64,000 nt of DNA from JAHJQZ01 sp963676075. GTDB taxonomy: Bacteria > Pseudomonadota > Alphaproteobacteria > Rhizobiales > Devosiaceae. The stretch spans positions 1 through 64,000 of the forward strand of contig CAXXNZ010000001.1 of NCBI GenBank assembly GCA_963676075.2. The letters are read 5' to 3'. The notes below the pieces were generated by a model, which did no database searches, was not told the DNA's origin, and saw only the letters and a list, made by a program, of their open reading frames with translations. Shown piece by piece: positions 34,938-46,424 of the stretch. Each line of letters opens with the position of its first letter. The first letter of the stretch is position 1. The position numbers and the translations under genes are program-made.

Positions 34938-36492
34938 ATGAGTCTTGATTTAAAATATTTTAGTATAAATGATGGATCTTAAAAAAATTATAAATTAAAA
35001 AAATTGCTAACTTAAGTTTCAACAGTGTTTAATTAATCCTTAAAGACCATTAAAGATGAAAATTCTTAATTAATTGGATTAAGTGAGGCATTATTAAGTT
35101 TTTTTTTATTAATTACTGATATATTAAAAGACTTGCTTAAAAATTAAGATGAGACAGAGACAGAAAAAATACTTCAAGCAAAAAATTTATAAATACAAGA
35201 GCTTTAAAGAATTGCTAAAAGGTAATTAGAAGAATTTGAATAAAAATATGATTTATTAAAACAAGAAAATAACAGAATGAAATAATAAATATAAGAACAA
35301 ATTGTCCGTTTATGTAAATAATTATAAATAATATTTCTTCTTAGAAAAAGAAAACAACTAAATGAAAAATAAGATATAAAGTATTGTTCTGAGTTATAAA
35401 TTTTACATAGGACCCATTATAAGTGATAAGGCAATATTTAATTCTTAATTAATGACAGACTCACTAACAAATTATGCTTTCATTGTTTTAAGATACCAAA
35501 GTGGAATTTAAATTACTCTTTTCTACTGCAATCCATGGGCATACATTTATATATTCATTAATTTTTATTTAGTTTTAATAATGATAAATTTCATGAATAG
35601 TGTGATAATAAAGGTTATAAATATAAAAAATAATAATTTTATTTGGTTGAAGGATCAACATTTACAATAATGAAAAGTACAGATGAATAAAATAGTTGGT
35701 TTGGAGGAATGGCAATACCTCCATGGCATTCAAATAATAAGCAATCAAGTGACCCAAAAGACTAATGTAGTTGGCTGTTCAAATTATAAGAGAACAAGAA
35801 ATCGTAATACTAAGAATTTTTATCAAATTAAAGAATAACCTTGCATTAATGGAAATGTTCGAAAAAAAAATATGCAATTTATGGATCAGATAGTAATATA
35901 ATATTAAGTTATTTATAATTTATAGAGCATGGACCATTCTTTGGGGTATGTTTTATTATTAAGTTATTTAAAGTATTTTATTATTGTTAACTTAAATTTC
36001 TTTTATTTTTAGGAAGTAATATTATAAATAATTATAGCTTTAACTCTTGAATTTATTTTTATTTGTAGGGAGTAACAATTTTTATAATTATTCTTAAACT
36101 TTAACTCTTGAATTTATTTTTATTTGTAGTTTGTAACAATTTTCATAATTATTCTTAAACTTTAACTCTTGAATTTATTTTTATTTGTAGACAGTAACAA
36201 TTTTCATAATTATTCTTAAACTTTAACTCTTGAATTTATTTTTATTTGTAGACAGTAACAATTTTCATAATTATTCTTAAACTTTAACTCTTGAATTTAT
36301 TTTTATTTGTAGTTTGTAACAATTTTCATAATTATTCTTAAACTTTAACTCTTGAATTTATTTTTATTTGTAGAGAGTAACAATTTTCATAATTATTCTT
36401 AAACTTTAACTCTTGAATTTATTTTTATTTGGGAATAATGGATGTAGTTTAATTTGAAGGCTTATGAAGTGTTTCAAATAATAAAAAAATGA
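34938..36492 (+). CDS. Coiled-coil TLDc-domain protein
   Basis: TLDc proteins protect against oxidative stress and some bind the V-ATPase; role here is inference. ATG 34938. An N-terminal helical part leads through a 33-nt intron (35098-35130) into a coiled coil (RQLEEFEQKYDLLKQENNRM) and, after an intron near 35312-35343, the TLDc domain: KILHRTHYKW, KFHEQCDNKGYKYK, EGSTFTIMKSTDEQNSWFGG, MAIPPWHS, SDPKDQCSWLFKL, RITLHQWKCSKKK, EHGPFFG. After GPFFG the reading frame enters the tandem intron array (35946-36447) and re-emerges with the expected last strand FNLKAYEVFQI, TGA 36490-36492. The usual 30-40 residues between GPFFGG and the last strand are replaced by the array. Confidence 0.75.
35946..36447 (+). 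repeat. Array of eight intron-like units split by single codons
   Basis: Period of 61 bp over five full units. Each unit is a complete intron by sequence: GTAACAATTTTCATAATTAT..., a branch-like CTTTAAC, then TTTATTTGTAG. Proposed introns: 35946-36012, 36016-36068, 36072-36129, 36133-36190, 36194-36251, 36255-36312, 36316-36373, 36377-36447 (67, 53, 58, 58, 58, 58, 58, 71 nt). The three bases left between them are gaa, gga, ttt, aca, aca, ttt, aga. These are variable while the units are nearly identical. Total length minus the codons keeps phase 0. It may instead be one 502-nt intron containing a minisatellite. Confidence 0.8.
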
Positions 36493-36661
36493 AATTAGAT
36501 AACAATTAAAAAATGAAAATTTAATCAAATAAAATTTAAATAAAATTAACACTTTAAATTGGTTTTTATAATAAATAAACTATAAAAAATCTTTCACCAT
36601 ATTTTTATTTATGTAAGAAAACATTTAAATAAAAATAATATTAAAATGCAAACAAGTGTTT

Positions 36662-36840
36662 ATGAAAAAAGAAATTATCAAAAAAATACTTGAGTCACCA
36701 ATTTATATGGTGCCTGAAGTCTTAAATGGCTCAGAAAAAGGGGATATCTAAAACACCTGAAATTACGATGTAAGAAATGCCAAAAATACTTTTAAATTTA
36801 AAAGTTAATGAGAAGAGAAACTGTTTTATTAAAAAATAAA
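36662..36840 (+). pseudogene. Kinase activation-segment remnant
   Basis: The frame from ATG 36662 reads KILESPIYMVPEVLNGSEKG, resembling kinase subdomain VIII (GSPIYMAPEVL). Nothing kinase-like lies on either side, so it is an isolated piece in the kinase/TLDc cluster. Confidence 0.45.
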
Positions 36841-37245
36841 TAAAGGTTTCTAATTTATTCAAATTGATTTTATTTTTAATTTTTGTTTATTTCATTTTCT
36901 TTTGACTTTAAAAACTTCTATACTATACTAATAGTCCTTAAAATAATTTAAAATAAAATTGAAAGAACCATTATTATAATCTAATTTTGACTAGTATTAA
37001 TAATGATAATAATATTTTAAAAATTTAAATTTTGAAATATCGCAAAAATAATTTAACTTTTCATTACAACTATCAAATCAAGTTCCAATGAAACAATCTT
37101 GCATGTTCTTTAAACATTAAAGACGCATAAAACGATGATAATTACTATTTTCATTCGTTTAATCGATTTTTACACTTTAAATTTTAAATTTTTAGTAATA
37201 TTTATCTAAGAATACTTTTTATTTTATAATAATAAGATAAAATAT
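36841..37245. other. AT-rich intergenic region
   Basis: About 400 bp, over 80% A+T, no gene seen on either strand. Confidence 0.5.
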
Positions 37246-39037
37246 TCATAAAACTTTCTGCGCTTCTTTAAAAAAGTGATTTAATTTAATTTTTGAAATC
37301 TCTGCATAACCATAAGCTTCAATATTACGGTTAGGAGTCTAATGAGTGAAAAACTATGATGGTAAGCATGCTTAATGTTCTTAACTATAAAAGATAATTT
37401 CAATAAATTATAGAAACTGTTTCAATAGTTATTCATTAGCATCCTTTAAGAATAATTTTTTTACAGTTTAATTTCTATGTTTTATTTAGTCATCCAATGA
37501 TAATTTCATTTAAAGATAATCAAGTTTAATAATATCGGCCATCGGAATTTTTTTATTTTTTCCTTTAAATGAACTTAAATTTAACTAAATATTTCTTAAT
37601 TTTATCATAAAATAAACAACCTTTGGAGGGGATGTTCCTTCCATATGTAAAAAATATCTATTATATTTTTTATTTTCATTTTAAAGTTCTTTTCCATAAT
37701 CAATATTTATTATAGTATCACATAATAATTCCCCTGTTTTCTCATCAACCAAAGCGGCTTCAGGATCTTTTATTTATACATTAGTAGCAAAAAAATCAAT
37801 ACATCTAGGACTCAAAAGATCAAACCTTATGTCTTAACTTTTTAGTAAAAACTCCATAAAATCATCAACATTAATCAATGGTTCAAGAACAAATTTCCCT
37901 GTTTCAAGTATTTAATTTCCCTCTCCTCAGTGATTCTAGAACTTATAAAGCATTTCCTACCCTTCGATAACAATTCCAATTTTCTTTGCAAATAAAGGAC
38001 TAAATTTAGCCATTTTGTATCTGGAGAGCTTAGAACCATTGGTTTTCCAATCTTAGTTGGCAAAGAATCGGCAATTTGAAAGAATATGCTCATATTAAAA
38101 TTTTACTGAACGTTAATGGTAATATTTTGCCCGTTAGGAATCACCAATATTGTATCACACTTGTCCAAGCTCTTCATAAGTTTGAAGTTCAATTTTTTTA
38201 TTATTTATTATCCAAGAATATTATAAAGCTTTTTTGAGAAATCTTATTGCTTCTGGAAATCGTTTCATTGATTTGAAGCATTATGCAATTGAGATTAAAC
38301 TACAACAACGCATTGCTTTCAGATCTTCTTCTTCACTCAGAACTTTCTTAAAATAATAATTCTATAACAAAATAAATTTAACTATGCCATAAAAAGTCTT
38401 AAGAGCATTTGCATATTAACAATTCCCAAGTTGACATTCACCTATCAAATCCATTGTTACAGCTAGCAATATACTATTTCGTTATTTAAAAGCTAATGAT
38501 AGTATTGCTTAAAGTTCTTTTATTAACATTATAAAATTTATAATTTATAATACCTCGTAGAACTTTTTTGATTTCTCTATCATTAATCAATTATTTTAAT
38601 CGTTTTTAAAATTATCTAAAAGTAGCTGACATTTTATTGTTGTGTTGATGATTAATATTTAGTGAAGCAAGAGAAGCATGTTTAGAAATATAAAGATTGG
38701 CTAATTTTTTTTATTGAATTGGCTAGTTATTTTCAGTGCTCACCCTTGAATTAACTGAAAATTTCTTTGATCTTTTAAAAGTTTCATAGCAATTTAATTT
38801 CAAATCTTTGCTAATTAATTTATAACTTTCTTAGACTGCATTTAAGTCAATAATATTTTTTATTTGTTTTAAATTTATTTTAGAATTATTTGAATTTTGG
38901 TTTTATAATTTGTAGGGAGTTAGTGAGGATATTTTTTTGTTATTTATACTTGATTCGTTTGTAATAAGTTATGATGTTAATGAGTCATTTTACAAGTTCA
39001 GAGAATTACGAATTTATGATTATAATTTTTTATACAT
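37246..39037 (-). CDS. TPR-repeat protein
   Basis: ATG 39037 opens a Ser/Asn/Gln-rich N-terminus (MYKKLQSQIRNSLNLQ), then TPR-type helices: RCCSLISIAQCFKSMKRFPE followed by AIRFLKKALQYS, and LQTYEELGQVWYNIGDSQRA followed by KYYHQRSVKFQYE, with the small/aromatic spacing of TPRs. An unrecognised C-terminal region follows (LEPLINVDDFMEFLLKSQDI, KTGELLCDTIINIDYGKEL, RYFLHMEGTSPPKVV) and a helical end (KLNHFFKEAQKVL) at TGA 37246. One 37-nt intron is proposed near 38527-38563. About 560 residues. Partner unknown. Confidence 0.7.
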
Positions 39038-39166
39038 ATTCTCAAAAATATTTTTGTTTTTATAAAATTTTAAATAACTATTTTTTTAACTTATTACTGC
39101 AACACAAGCTCAATAACTAATGATCAGTAGTAATAAAAATTAAAATAAAAGTTTATTTGTCACGTT

Positions 39167-39666
39167 TCAGTAGATTGGTGAGCAATAATACTTTGTATTA
39201 TTGTTTAACATTTTTACCTGTTTACTATTCACCTGTACGATATTTTTTTGCACTTTGCTGTCTTAATCTTCATTTTGATTCATCGTTAAAATAGCATGGT
39301 AAACAAACTGTTTTGCGTCATTGTCATTGGGTCGAGCAAATAATATTTCAATTACATCCCCCTTTGGACAAACAAGAATTGGATTTTGTTTGAGGCTATC
39401 ATACATCTATCTAATATAAATGCTTCTTTTTTTTCATATCATCGTCTTACAAGTCCTTTTTTACCAGGCATTTACATTCCTATTGTAGTAAGAGTCATTT
39501 GAGTTTTTGGATCTCCATTATATAGAACCCATTGAGCTTCTTTTGGAGTAGGACTACAATTAATTTTAACCTCTTTGACTGATTTGCCGGCAATATATGT
39601 TTCAAAAAAACTTATCGTTAAAACATAAAAAATAATACCCCCGATAGATTGTTTCAAAATTAACAT
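39167..39666 (-). CDS. Small secreted or luminal protein
   Basis: ATG 39666 with signal peptide (MLILKQSIGGIIFYVLTISF), then VKINCSPTPKEAQWVLYNGD, and after a 65-nt phase-2 intron (frame only works with it) MYDSLKQNPILVCPKGDVIE and FARPNDNDAKQFVYHAI. Four Cys suggest disulfides. Ends near TGA 39167. Family not recognised. Confidence 0.55.
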
Positions 39667-39770
39667 AACTTTTTATTGTCAAAAATAATACTCCTGTTTT
39701 TTTTAAAATTAAAGATTTTAAATAATTTTCTGAATCAAAATTGTTTTTAATTAAAATAAAACTATTTTTT

Positions 39771-41080
39771 TCATTCTTTTTTTGTAACATTAATTGAATT
39801 CACACCAGGCTAATAACGTGAACTTCTCATATAAAATCCGCTTTTTATTAACAAAATTTTCTTTTATGGTTTTTCTTCTTATTTATTTGAAATTATTTCA
39901 TTTTAAAACATTTTTTATACATTTTCTGTTTTTGCATTATCCTTATTTTCACTTTCTATCACTTAATTAGGAATAATATCCGGAATTGGGATACTGCATA
40001 AGAAAAAGGGATGCTACAATGCCATGCTAGCTGATGGACGCTATAATTTAAAATATAAAATGGAAAATAATTAAAGAACGTTTAGTGGACTATAAGAAAG
40101 CATTTTATTCATTAAGTCAATAGCATCATTAGAAGCATTTGGCATTAGCTATTTGAGATTTTATTTAGGATATTTTGGAAAATGAAATCCTATTTATTAG
40201 GCTAACTTGTAACCATCTGACCATTCATCTTTTGTTGGTGTTCCTAATTACAGATAAGTAAATTCTTTCTATCAAAAAATAAAAGTTAACCCATAATAGC
40301 ACAAATTTTATTAATTTAATCAAGCTCACTAGTTCCTGGAAACAATGGATAATTTCTATACATTTCTGCCATAATCTTTCTTAAAACTAATAAAACAAAA
40401 TTTGTTTACAGCTCCAACTGCAAACACATCAATTGGGGAATTATAAATATGAGATCGCATGATCACTTCTGGTGCTCTGTACCATCTTGTGCTAACATAT
40501 TCTGTGTAAGGGGGCTTTGCACGAATTTATTTAACTAAACCAAAATCGCCTAGCTTTACAATACCCGCACTTTCTAGCAGATTTTCTGGTTTTATATCTC
40601 GATGAAAATACCTATATTTAAATATTTTAAAACAGTATAATTAATACCCATGTCGATGAATGTAAGCAAGTCCTTATAAAGTTTAATAAATAACGTTGCG
40701 TATTTCAAGTTCTGTTAAATTTTTTCCTCTTTTTTACAATTTAACGAAACAAATAATGTATTAAACCTCTCTTTCATTAATTAATAGACATTTTAATCCA
40801 TAAATTCAAAAACAAAATACAACTAATTATTTTCTTTTATTATTTCAAACAATTTTATAATATTTGGATGAGCCAGCTTCATTAAAATTGCAATTTCTGC
40901 TTGACTGGTGCATTCATCCCATTTATACATTTTTTTTTTCATTTTTTTAATTGCTACTATATGTCCTGTTTATTTGTTTGTAGCTTTCATTACTGATCCA
41001 AAGGTACCATCCTTGAAAAAAGTAAAAAGTATTTAAAGGAATAGTACCCCTAGTACTTGTCCTATTTTATATTTATCCAT
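39771..41080 (-). CDS. RCK-family (MAK/ICK/MOK-like) ciliary protein kinase
   Basis: Family members control cilium length and intraflagellar transport. ATG 41080. A 36-nt intron lies inside the glycine loop (LG|DGTFGSV). Then VAIKKMKKKM, AHPNIIKLFE, IHRHGYFHRDIKPENLLE (across another intron), GDFGLVKQ, the TEY activation motif in YTEYVSTRWYRAPEVI, YNSPIDVFAVGA, and the RCK-specific end GTPTKDEWSDGYKLAQQIGF ... LKQLMPNASNDAIDLMNKML ... RPSASMALQHPFF. All catalytic residues are present. A short tail (SSRYQPGVNS) ends at TGA 39771. TEY plus DEWSDGYKLA-type signature separates it from MAPKs and CDKs. Confidence 0.9.
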
Positions 41081-41244
41081 TTGAAAAAATTTAAAAATTA
41101 TTTGTTTATTTGTTTAATTTTTGAAAACAATTACAAAATAGTAAAAATTCAATTCTAATTATAAAATTTTAATTTAAAAAATCTCAACAAAAAATCATTA
41201 TTTCCAAAATATTATAAAAAAATAAAACATTAATAAAACTAAAA
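41081..41244. promoter_or_regulatory. Divergent promoter, RCK kinase / CCP5
   Basis: Only 164 bp separate the two start codons. Both products act on ciliary microtubules (length kinase and tubulin deglutamylase), so shared regulation is plausible. No motif recognised. Confidence 0.4.
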
Positions 41245-44200
41245 ATGTCAACGTTCACAGCTTGGCACAATGTTTTTATTTATCCCTTCGATTTGGATCA
41301 AAAGGACGGCACGAATTCAATAATTTTTAGCTCCAATTTCGATTCAGGAAATCTTTCAAAAGTAGAAAAATCAGGAAATCGTTCAGTTGGTTTTTCGTTA
41401 ATTGTAATTATTTTTAAGTATACTATTTGGAGTTCAAGAGATGATGGAAGCGTAAATACTGGAACGATGAAAACTTGATTTTATTTCAAAGTTATGGGGT
41501 TTCCTGATAACACAACTGTTCGGTTTGCTGTTAGATCAATGAATATGCTTTTGTCATAGTATTCTTAAGTATTTTATTGAAAACTAATTATGTGCATTAG
41601 AAAAAAAATGAAGATGGGTATAGGCCAGTCTATAAAATTGGATAAAGTGGGGAATGAAAATTTTTAGAAGATCCTTCAAATCTCCTTGTAATTAATATAA
41701 TTTATAAAACTTCTATTTTTTTGATTAAGTTATTAGATGATAATTCAATAGATTTACAATTTTAATTTACTTTTTAGTATGGCTATTAAACAGATATTTA
41801 TTTTTGCTTAACACTTCCTTTTAGTTATAAAGATAATTAGCAGTTATTACAAAGTCTTATGGATAAATTTTAGAATAATGAAGATATTTATTTTCATAAG
41901 GAAGTATTAATTGAATCCACAGAGAAAAGAAAAATTGATCTAATAACAATAAGTTCATAAGAGGGAAAATTAGAAGAGGTTGAACATATTTGATAAACAA
42001 AAAAAAACACAAATAAATAATTTTCTACTCCTGCTTGCAAGTAAGTATTTTATAAATTATTAAAAAAACAAATAAAAGGTTTTAAAATCATAAGCCGGTA
42101 ATATTATTAACAGCCCGGATTCACTCAGGTGAAACGCCAAGCTCACATACAATGAATGGGATCTTAAATTTTTTATTAGACAAGTAATTTTATTCAAACA
42201 ACAAAAATTTGATTACTTTTTTCATATAGAGAAGATGCACGAGCTCATTTGTTAAGAAAATATTTTGTTTTCAAATTAATTCCAATGCTAAATCCTGATG
42301 GCGTTTTCAATGGAAATTTTCGCATGGATACTTCGAGCTAAAATCTCAACAGGTATTACCTTGAGCCAGAAAAAAATAAGCAACCAGCCTGTTATGCTGT
42401 GTTGAATCTTATTAAACATTTGAATAAAGAAAAAAGGGTTGTTATTTTTGTTGATATCCATGCACATGCCTAAGCCAAACCAGCATTTATTTATGGAAAT
42501 GTATTTGATTTTATGTTAAAACTTTTTTGGATAAGGCATTAGAAGATTTTGTTTCTCTTGTTGAAAGCTAATTATTTGCCAAACTTATTTCATTAAACAC
42601 AAAACATTTTGATTTTGATCTATCTAATTTTTCAGAAAAATAAATGATTGCTGTGGTTTATTTTATTTTTTTTTTTTTTAAATTTAATTATATAATTTTT
42701 CCTAAAAAAAAGGATAGATTTGAATAATTATCAAAGGAGGGCTCGGCCAGAGTTCAAGTTTTCAAACAATTTGAAATAATTCATTCTTACACTCTTGAAT
42801 GTGGGTTCCACTAAATATGATGCAACTAATCTGCCAAGCCTCTTGCTTCTCCAATAAACCAAGACTTAATAATAAATGAAAAATATAAATTTATTAGCAA
42901 AGAACACAATACGATAAATCCTTAGGAAGTCTCTTCATTACTAAATATTTATTAAAGTATTGGAGTTTCATTATTAGTTTCAATTTTGGATCTATTTGGT
43001 TTAAACCCTTATTCGCGTATTCCTAACACTACTTCTCATTCAATAGAAACTATAAGAAAAGAGATATCTAAAACAATTTCTAAATTATAAAGGTTTAAGA
43101 TTACTGATAGAATGACATTGATGAAAAAGAATAAAAATATTAATGAATTAGCATAGGAATTAATGTATAAGGATAAAATTTTAGTAATGAGAATTTTGTT
43201 TATCTTTGTTTTTTTATAGAATTAAACGATAAATTTTGAGAAATTTAAGCCACCAAATTAAGATTCTGGCTCACCAAAAAAACCACAAACAGCATCTAAG
43301 ATTCGTATAAGATCTCCATGTCCTTCAACGAAAGACTCAAGCCGTATTCCGAATTAAAATTCTAAGCATTTAATCTTTACAATAAACCCACAAGATTTCC
43401 GAAAATCTTCGATAATTTATAATAATCGTTTTAATAATACTGATACAACCCATTAAGATTACTAACGTTTAAAGTAATCAAGACATAAATAATTGGTTCG
43501 GTTTGCTAACAATTATGAAGGCAAATCGAAACCAATGCATGAACTTAATAATATTTTGTGATAAAAGGATTAATTTGAAAAAGGTCGTTCAATTTAATTT
43601 ATTCCTGATGTTGATAGCTCTAAGAAAAATACTTAAAAATATTCTAATTTGGTGGTTTAGTTTTAATAAATATGTGGATAGTTTTCTATTCCTTAACTTA
43701 CGAAAAATCCTACCAAAAACTAAGTTGAATATTATTAATAATTGTTTAAATTCTTTGAAAAATAATAAAATAGTGGTAAAACTCTATCTAAAATAAAAAA
43801 ATAAAGTTAATAAAACCATTTTTTTTTAAATTAAAATGATTTTCCAAGAAATCGTTGTTGAAGAAAGTCCAAAAAAATCATAAAGTCCTAATAAAAATCT
43901 CAATGAAAATAAGATTATTAAAGACTGAAACATCTAATTTGAGGATTAGTAAAAAAAAAAAAAATAAATATTAAATTAATTGTTAGAATGATTACTAATA
44001 GTAATAGTTAAAAGAACTCTATATTAACAGCCGAAATAACTAAAAATAATACTAAATAGATTCATCAAACCAAACCTATTTAAAAATTATCTAATATTGG
44101 ATCAGAATTTGCAAAATCTTTTGAAATAAATTATCTTTAAAAAAAGTCTCTATATACTTCTAGAATATTAATTTAAAAAATTTATTTAGTACGGAAACTC

Positions 44201-44516
44201 TATAAAATTAGTAAATCTAAAATAGATCCAGAAAGGCTTCTGCTACTTAAAGAAACTTTCATGAAAACAATAGAACTTAAAATATAGCAGGCTCTTAGAC
44301 AAAGTAGTAAATTTATAATTATAAATTGTTTTGAAGAATTGATTGGCATAACAACTAATAATAATAGATAAAAAATTATTAGAAAAAGCCTGTTAATAAT
44401 AAATTTTCAAGGTAATATTAATAAGAATTAAAGATTTAATGGCAAGAAAATAAAATGTTACGAAATTTTATGGAAAATTAAAAGTTTTTATTCTTTTAAA
44501 AACAATAAAAAAGTGA
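41245..44516 (+). CDS. Cytosolic carboxypeptidase, CCP5/AGBL5-like
   Basis: M14D zinc carboxypeptidase that trims glutamate chains from tubulin; CCP5 removes the branch-point Glu. ATG 41245. N-terminal beta domain (FSSNFDSGNLSKVEKSGNRS). Catalytic domain: TARIHSGETPSSHTMNGIL (zinc His and Glu), KLIPMLNPDGVFNGNFRMD, LNRYY, VDIHAHAQAKPAFIYGN (zinc His), LEDFVSLVESQLF, HFDFDLSNFSEKQM, SKEGSARVQVFK, SYTLECGFH (general-base Glu), then the helical end (NPYSRIPNTTS). FDFDLSNFSEK and GSARV match the CCP5 branch. About ten short introns, for example GN|ALED and 43818-43859. A long basic, Gln-rich C-terminal extension (SKIRIRSPCPSTKDSSRIP) follows through several introns to TGA 44514-44516. That extension could be a separate gene. 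Confidence 0.88.
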
Positions 44517-44636
44517 TACAAATATGTAATGAAAAAAATACTTAAATTATTTATATTTTGGTTAAAGATTATTTATAATTTTTTATTGATTTTGTTTTAT
44601 TATAATTAAAATTAGCTATTAATTAAATTTTTCTCT

Positions 44637-46216
44637 TCATTTTATTGATAACAAATACTCAAATAACTCTTATTCAGTTGACTTAGCCATTTTTAATTTA
44701 CAATAATTAAGTAAAAGGCTAAATAGTTATCCAACAGTTAATTTTTGTAATTTATTTACAATCATTTTAGCATTGTTTAATCTAATTAATAAATTTATAA
44801 CAAGAGGAAAAATGTATACTTTTCATCTTAAAATTAAAAAAATTCCATCGACCTTCCACATTAGGCTACTGCAAGCCATTGGATAATAAATTTCAACTAA
44901 CTGTTTCCGCCAAAGGCTCCGCATCCTCATCCTAATTATAAATAATAATAAATTGTCAAAATTTAAGGATAACTTCCCGTGGCAATCATTTTTTTCCCAT
45001 TTTCTTTCTTAATTTTCTCATCTTAAGGCCCTTTAAACCCCACAAAGGCTTTATTAAGTTCTCTGAGTACTTAAACACCAGAAAATTGAATCCCCTGAAA
45101 CCCTTTAAACTATGCATAATTAATAGCATCAATAGCACATATCACATTATCCTTTTATTAATCCTAATAGTTTTTCACAAAATTAAAACTTTTTGAATAT
45201 CCCTCATAATCAGAGTATTACTCAGTGCCAAGCATTCAAACTGCTTCTTCTTCTGCGATTTCAGGACATATAAGCATTGAGACAAGTAGCTCTGGATAAA
45301 TTGCAAATAGGATTTCTTCTTAGACGCAACCACTAGATAGTGTACCACCACCTATATGACAATTTGCAAAATCTATTTATATTGCTTATTTTGAATGCTC
45401 AATTCTGTCCTTAACTTCATTGACAATTTTGACTTTGGTTAATTTTGCTAAACTATTTTTTCAAAATGAAAGATCGATAGCTTTTTCTTAACGAAATTTT
45501 ATTAAAGTCAATGGAATTTATTAATCATAATTGATTCGAATTTATCGTTTTAAATAGTTATAATAACAGGCAAGCTTTGATGTTTTTGCTGGAGTGCTAG
45601 GGAAATAATAAAGAGAGGAGAAATTTTTTTTTATTGTGCATAAAAACATGTGTGTTATTATACAAGCAATTTATCTTTTTGTTAAAGTTGTTTAACATTC
45701 GATATTCTTTTCGGTCGTTGTTAATATATATAATTCCTTTCCCTTAAATAATGGATTCGTTTCTAAAGCAAGTTAAATTAAAAATGGCCATAATTTATTC
45801 AAAAAAAATGAAACTTCATTATAACTTATATTTTAAAAAAACTCCTTTAAAGTTGTAATTATAATATTCGCAGCCCTCTTATTCAATTGACAAGAAATAA
45901 AAAACTTTATGGTATCATAAACTTATTCCAAAGATGAAAGAGAAGCATGCTTTATCAAATATGGATATGTAATTGTGTTTCATTAATGTAGATTTTAATG
46001 AGGTAGCATAAATGTATTATTTAAAAGATCATCACTATCAATATTTTCAATATCATCATAAAGTTCTTCTTAAATTTGATTTTTTGAGTCATTGAGGTCA
46101 TCAAGTTCAATTGTTTTTTAAGATTTGATTTCTTCTTTCATTTCGCTAGTATCTGATCTTTCAAAAAATTATGTTAATTTTTATTAGCCAGGGGGGGTCT
46201 TTATTTGTTTTTTCAT
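44637..46216 (-). CDS. PARG: Poly(ADP-ribose) glycohydrolase with N-terminal PIP box
   Basis: Hydrolyses poly(ADP-ribose) chains in the nucleus. ATG 46216. Residues about 11-18 read QQKLTQFF, a canonical PCNA-binding box (QxxLxxFF). Middle: HQNLHQWNTITYPYLIKH, a helical stretch, then the PARG signature IGGGTLSSGCVQEEILF (GGG then QEE with the two catalytic Glu), CPEIAEEEAVWMLGTEQYSD, LRELNKAFVGF, ATGRWGCGAFGG, LKFIIQWLAVAQCGRSMEF, and LTVGQLFSLLLNYCKL. The Trp of RWGCGAFGG is TGA 44927-44929, directly after a 42-nt intron. A 38-nt intron follows near 44790-44830. Stop TGA 44637. Full family length for the catalytic half. The PARP gene lies 4.5 kb downstream on the other strand. Confidence 0.92.
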
Positions 46217-46424
46217 TTTAAAATTAAATATTTGATGTTTATTAAATTCTGAAATTTAATTTATTTAAAATTATTTTATTTACAAATTTTAACTTTTTAT
46301 TAAAAATTATTGTGATTTTTTTAATAATAGCCCATAAATAAATATGTTCAAAAAAGTGGTTAATATTTTAAATTTAATTTAAAAGTTTAATTTATTAATT
46401 TTTTAAAGAGTTTGTAAGTTATCT

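Noticed and set aside
35946..36447. CRISPR-like array (regular 58-bp repeats with 3-bp spacers)
   Set aside because: Spacers are only three bases, the genome is eukaryotic, and repeats carry GT..AG ends and a branch-like site within a coding gene.
37875..38093. Short minus-strand ORF starting MSIFFQIADS
   Set aside because: It overlaps the TPR gene in another frame; the TPR frame is open through the whole region with a coherent protein.
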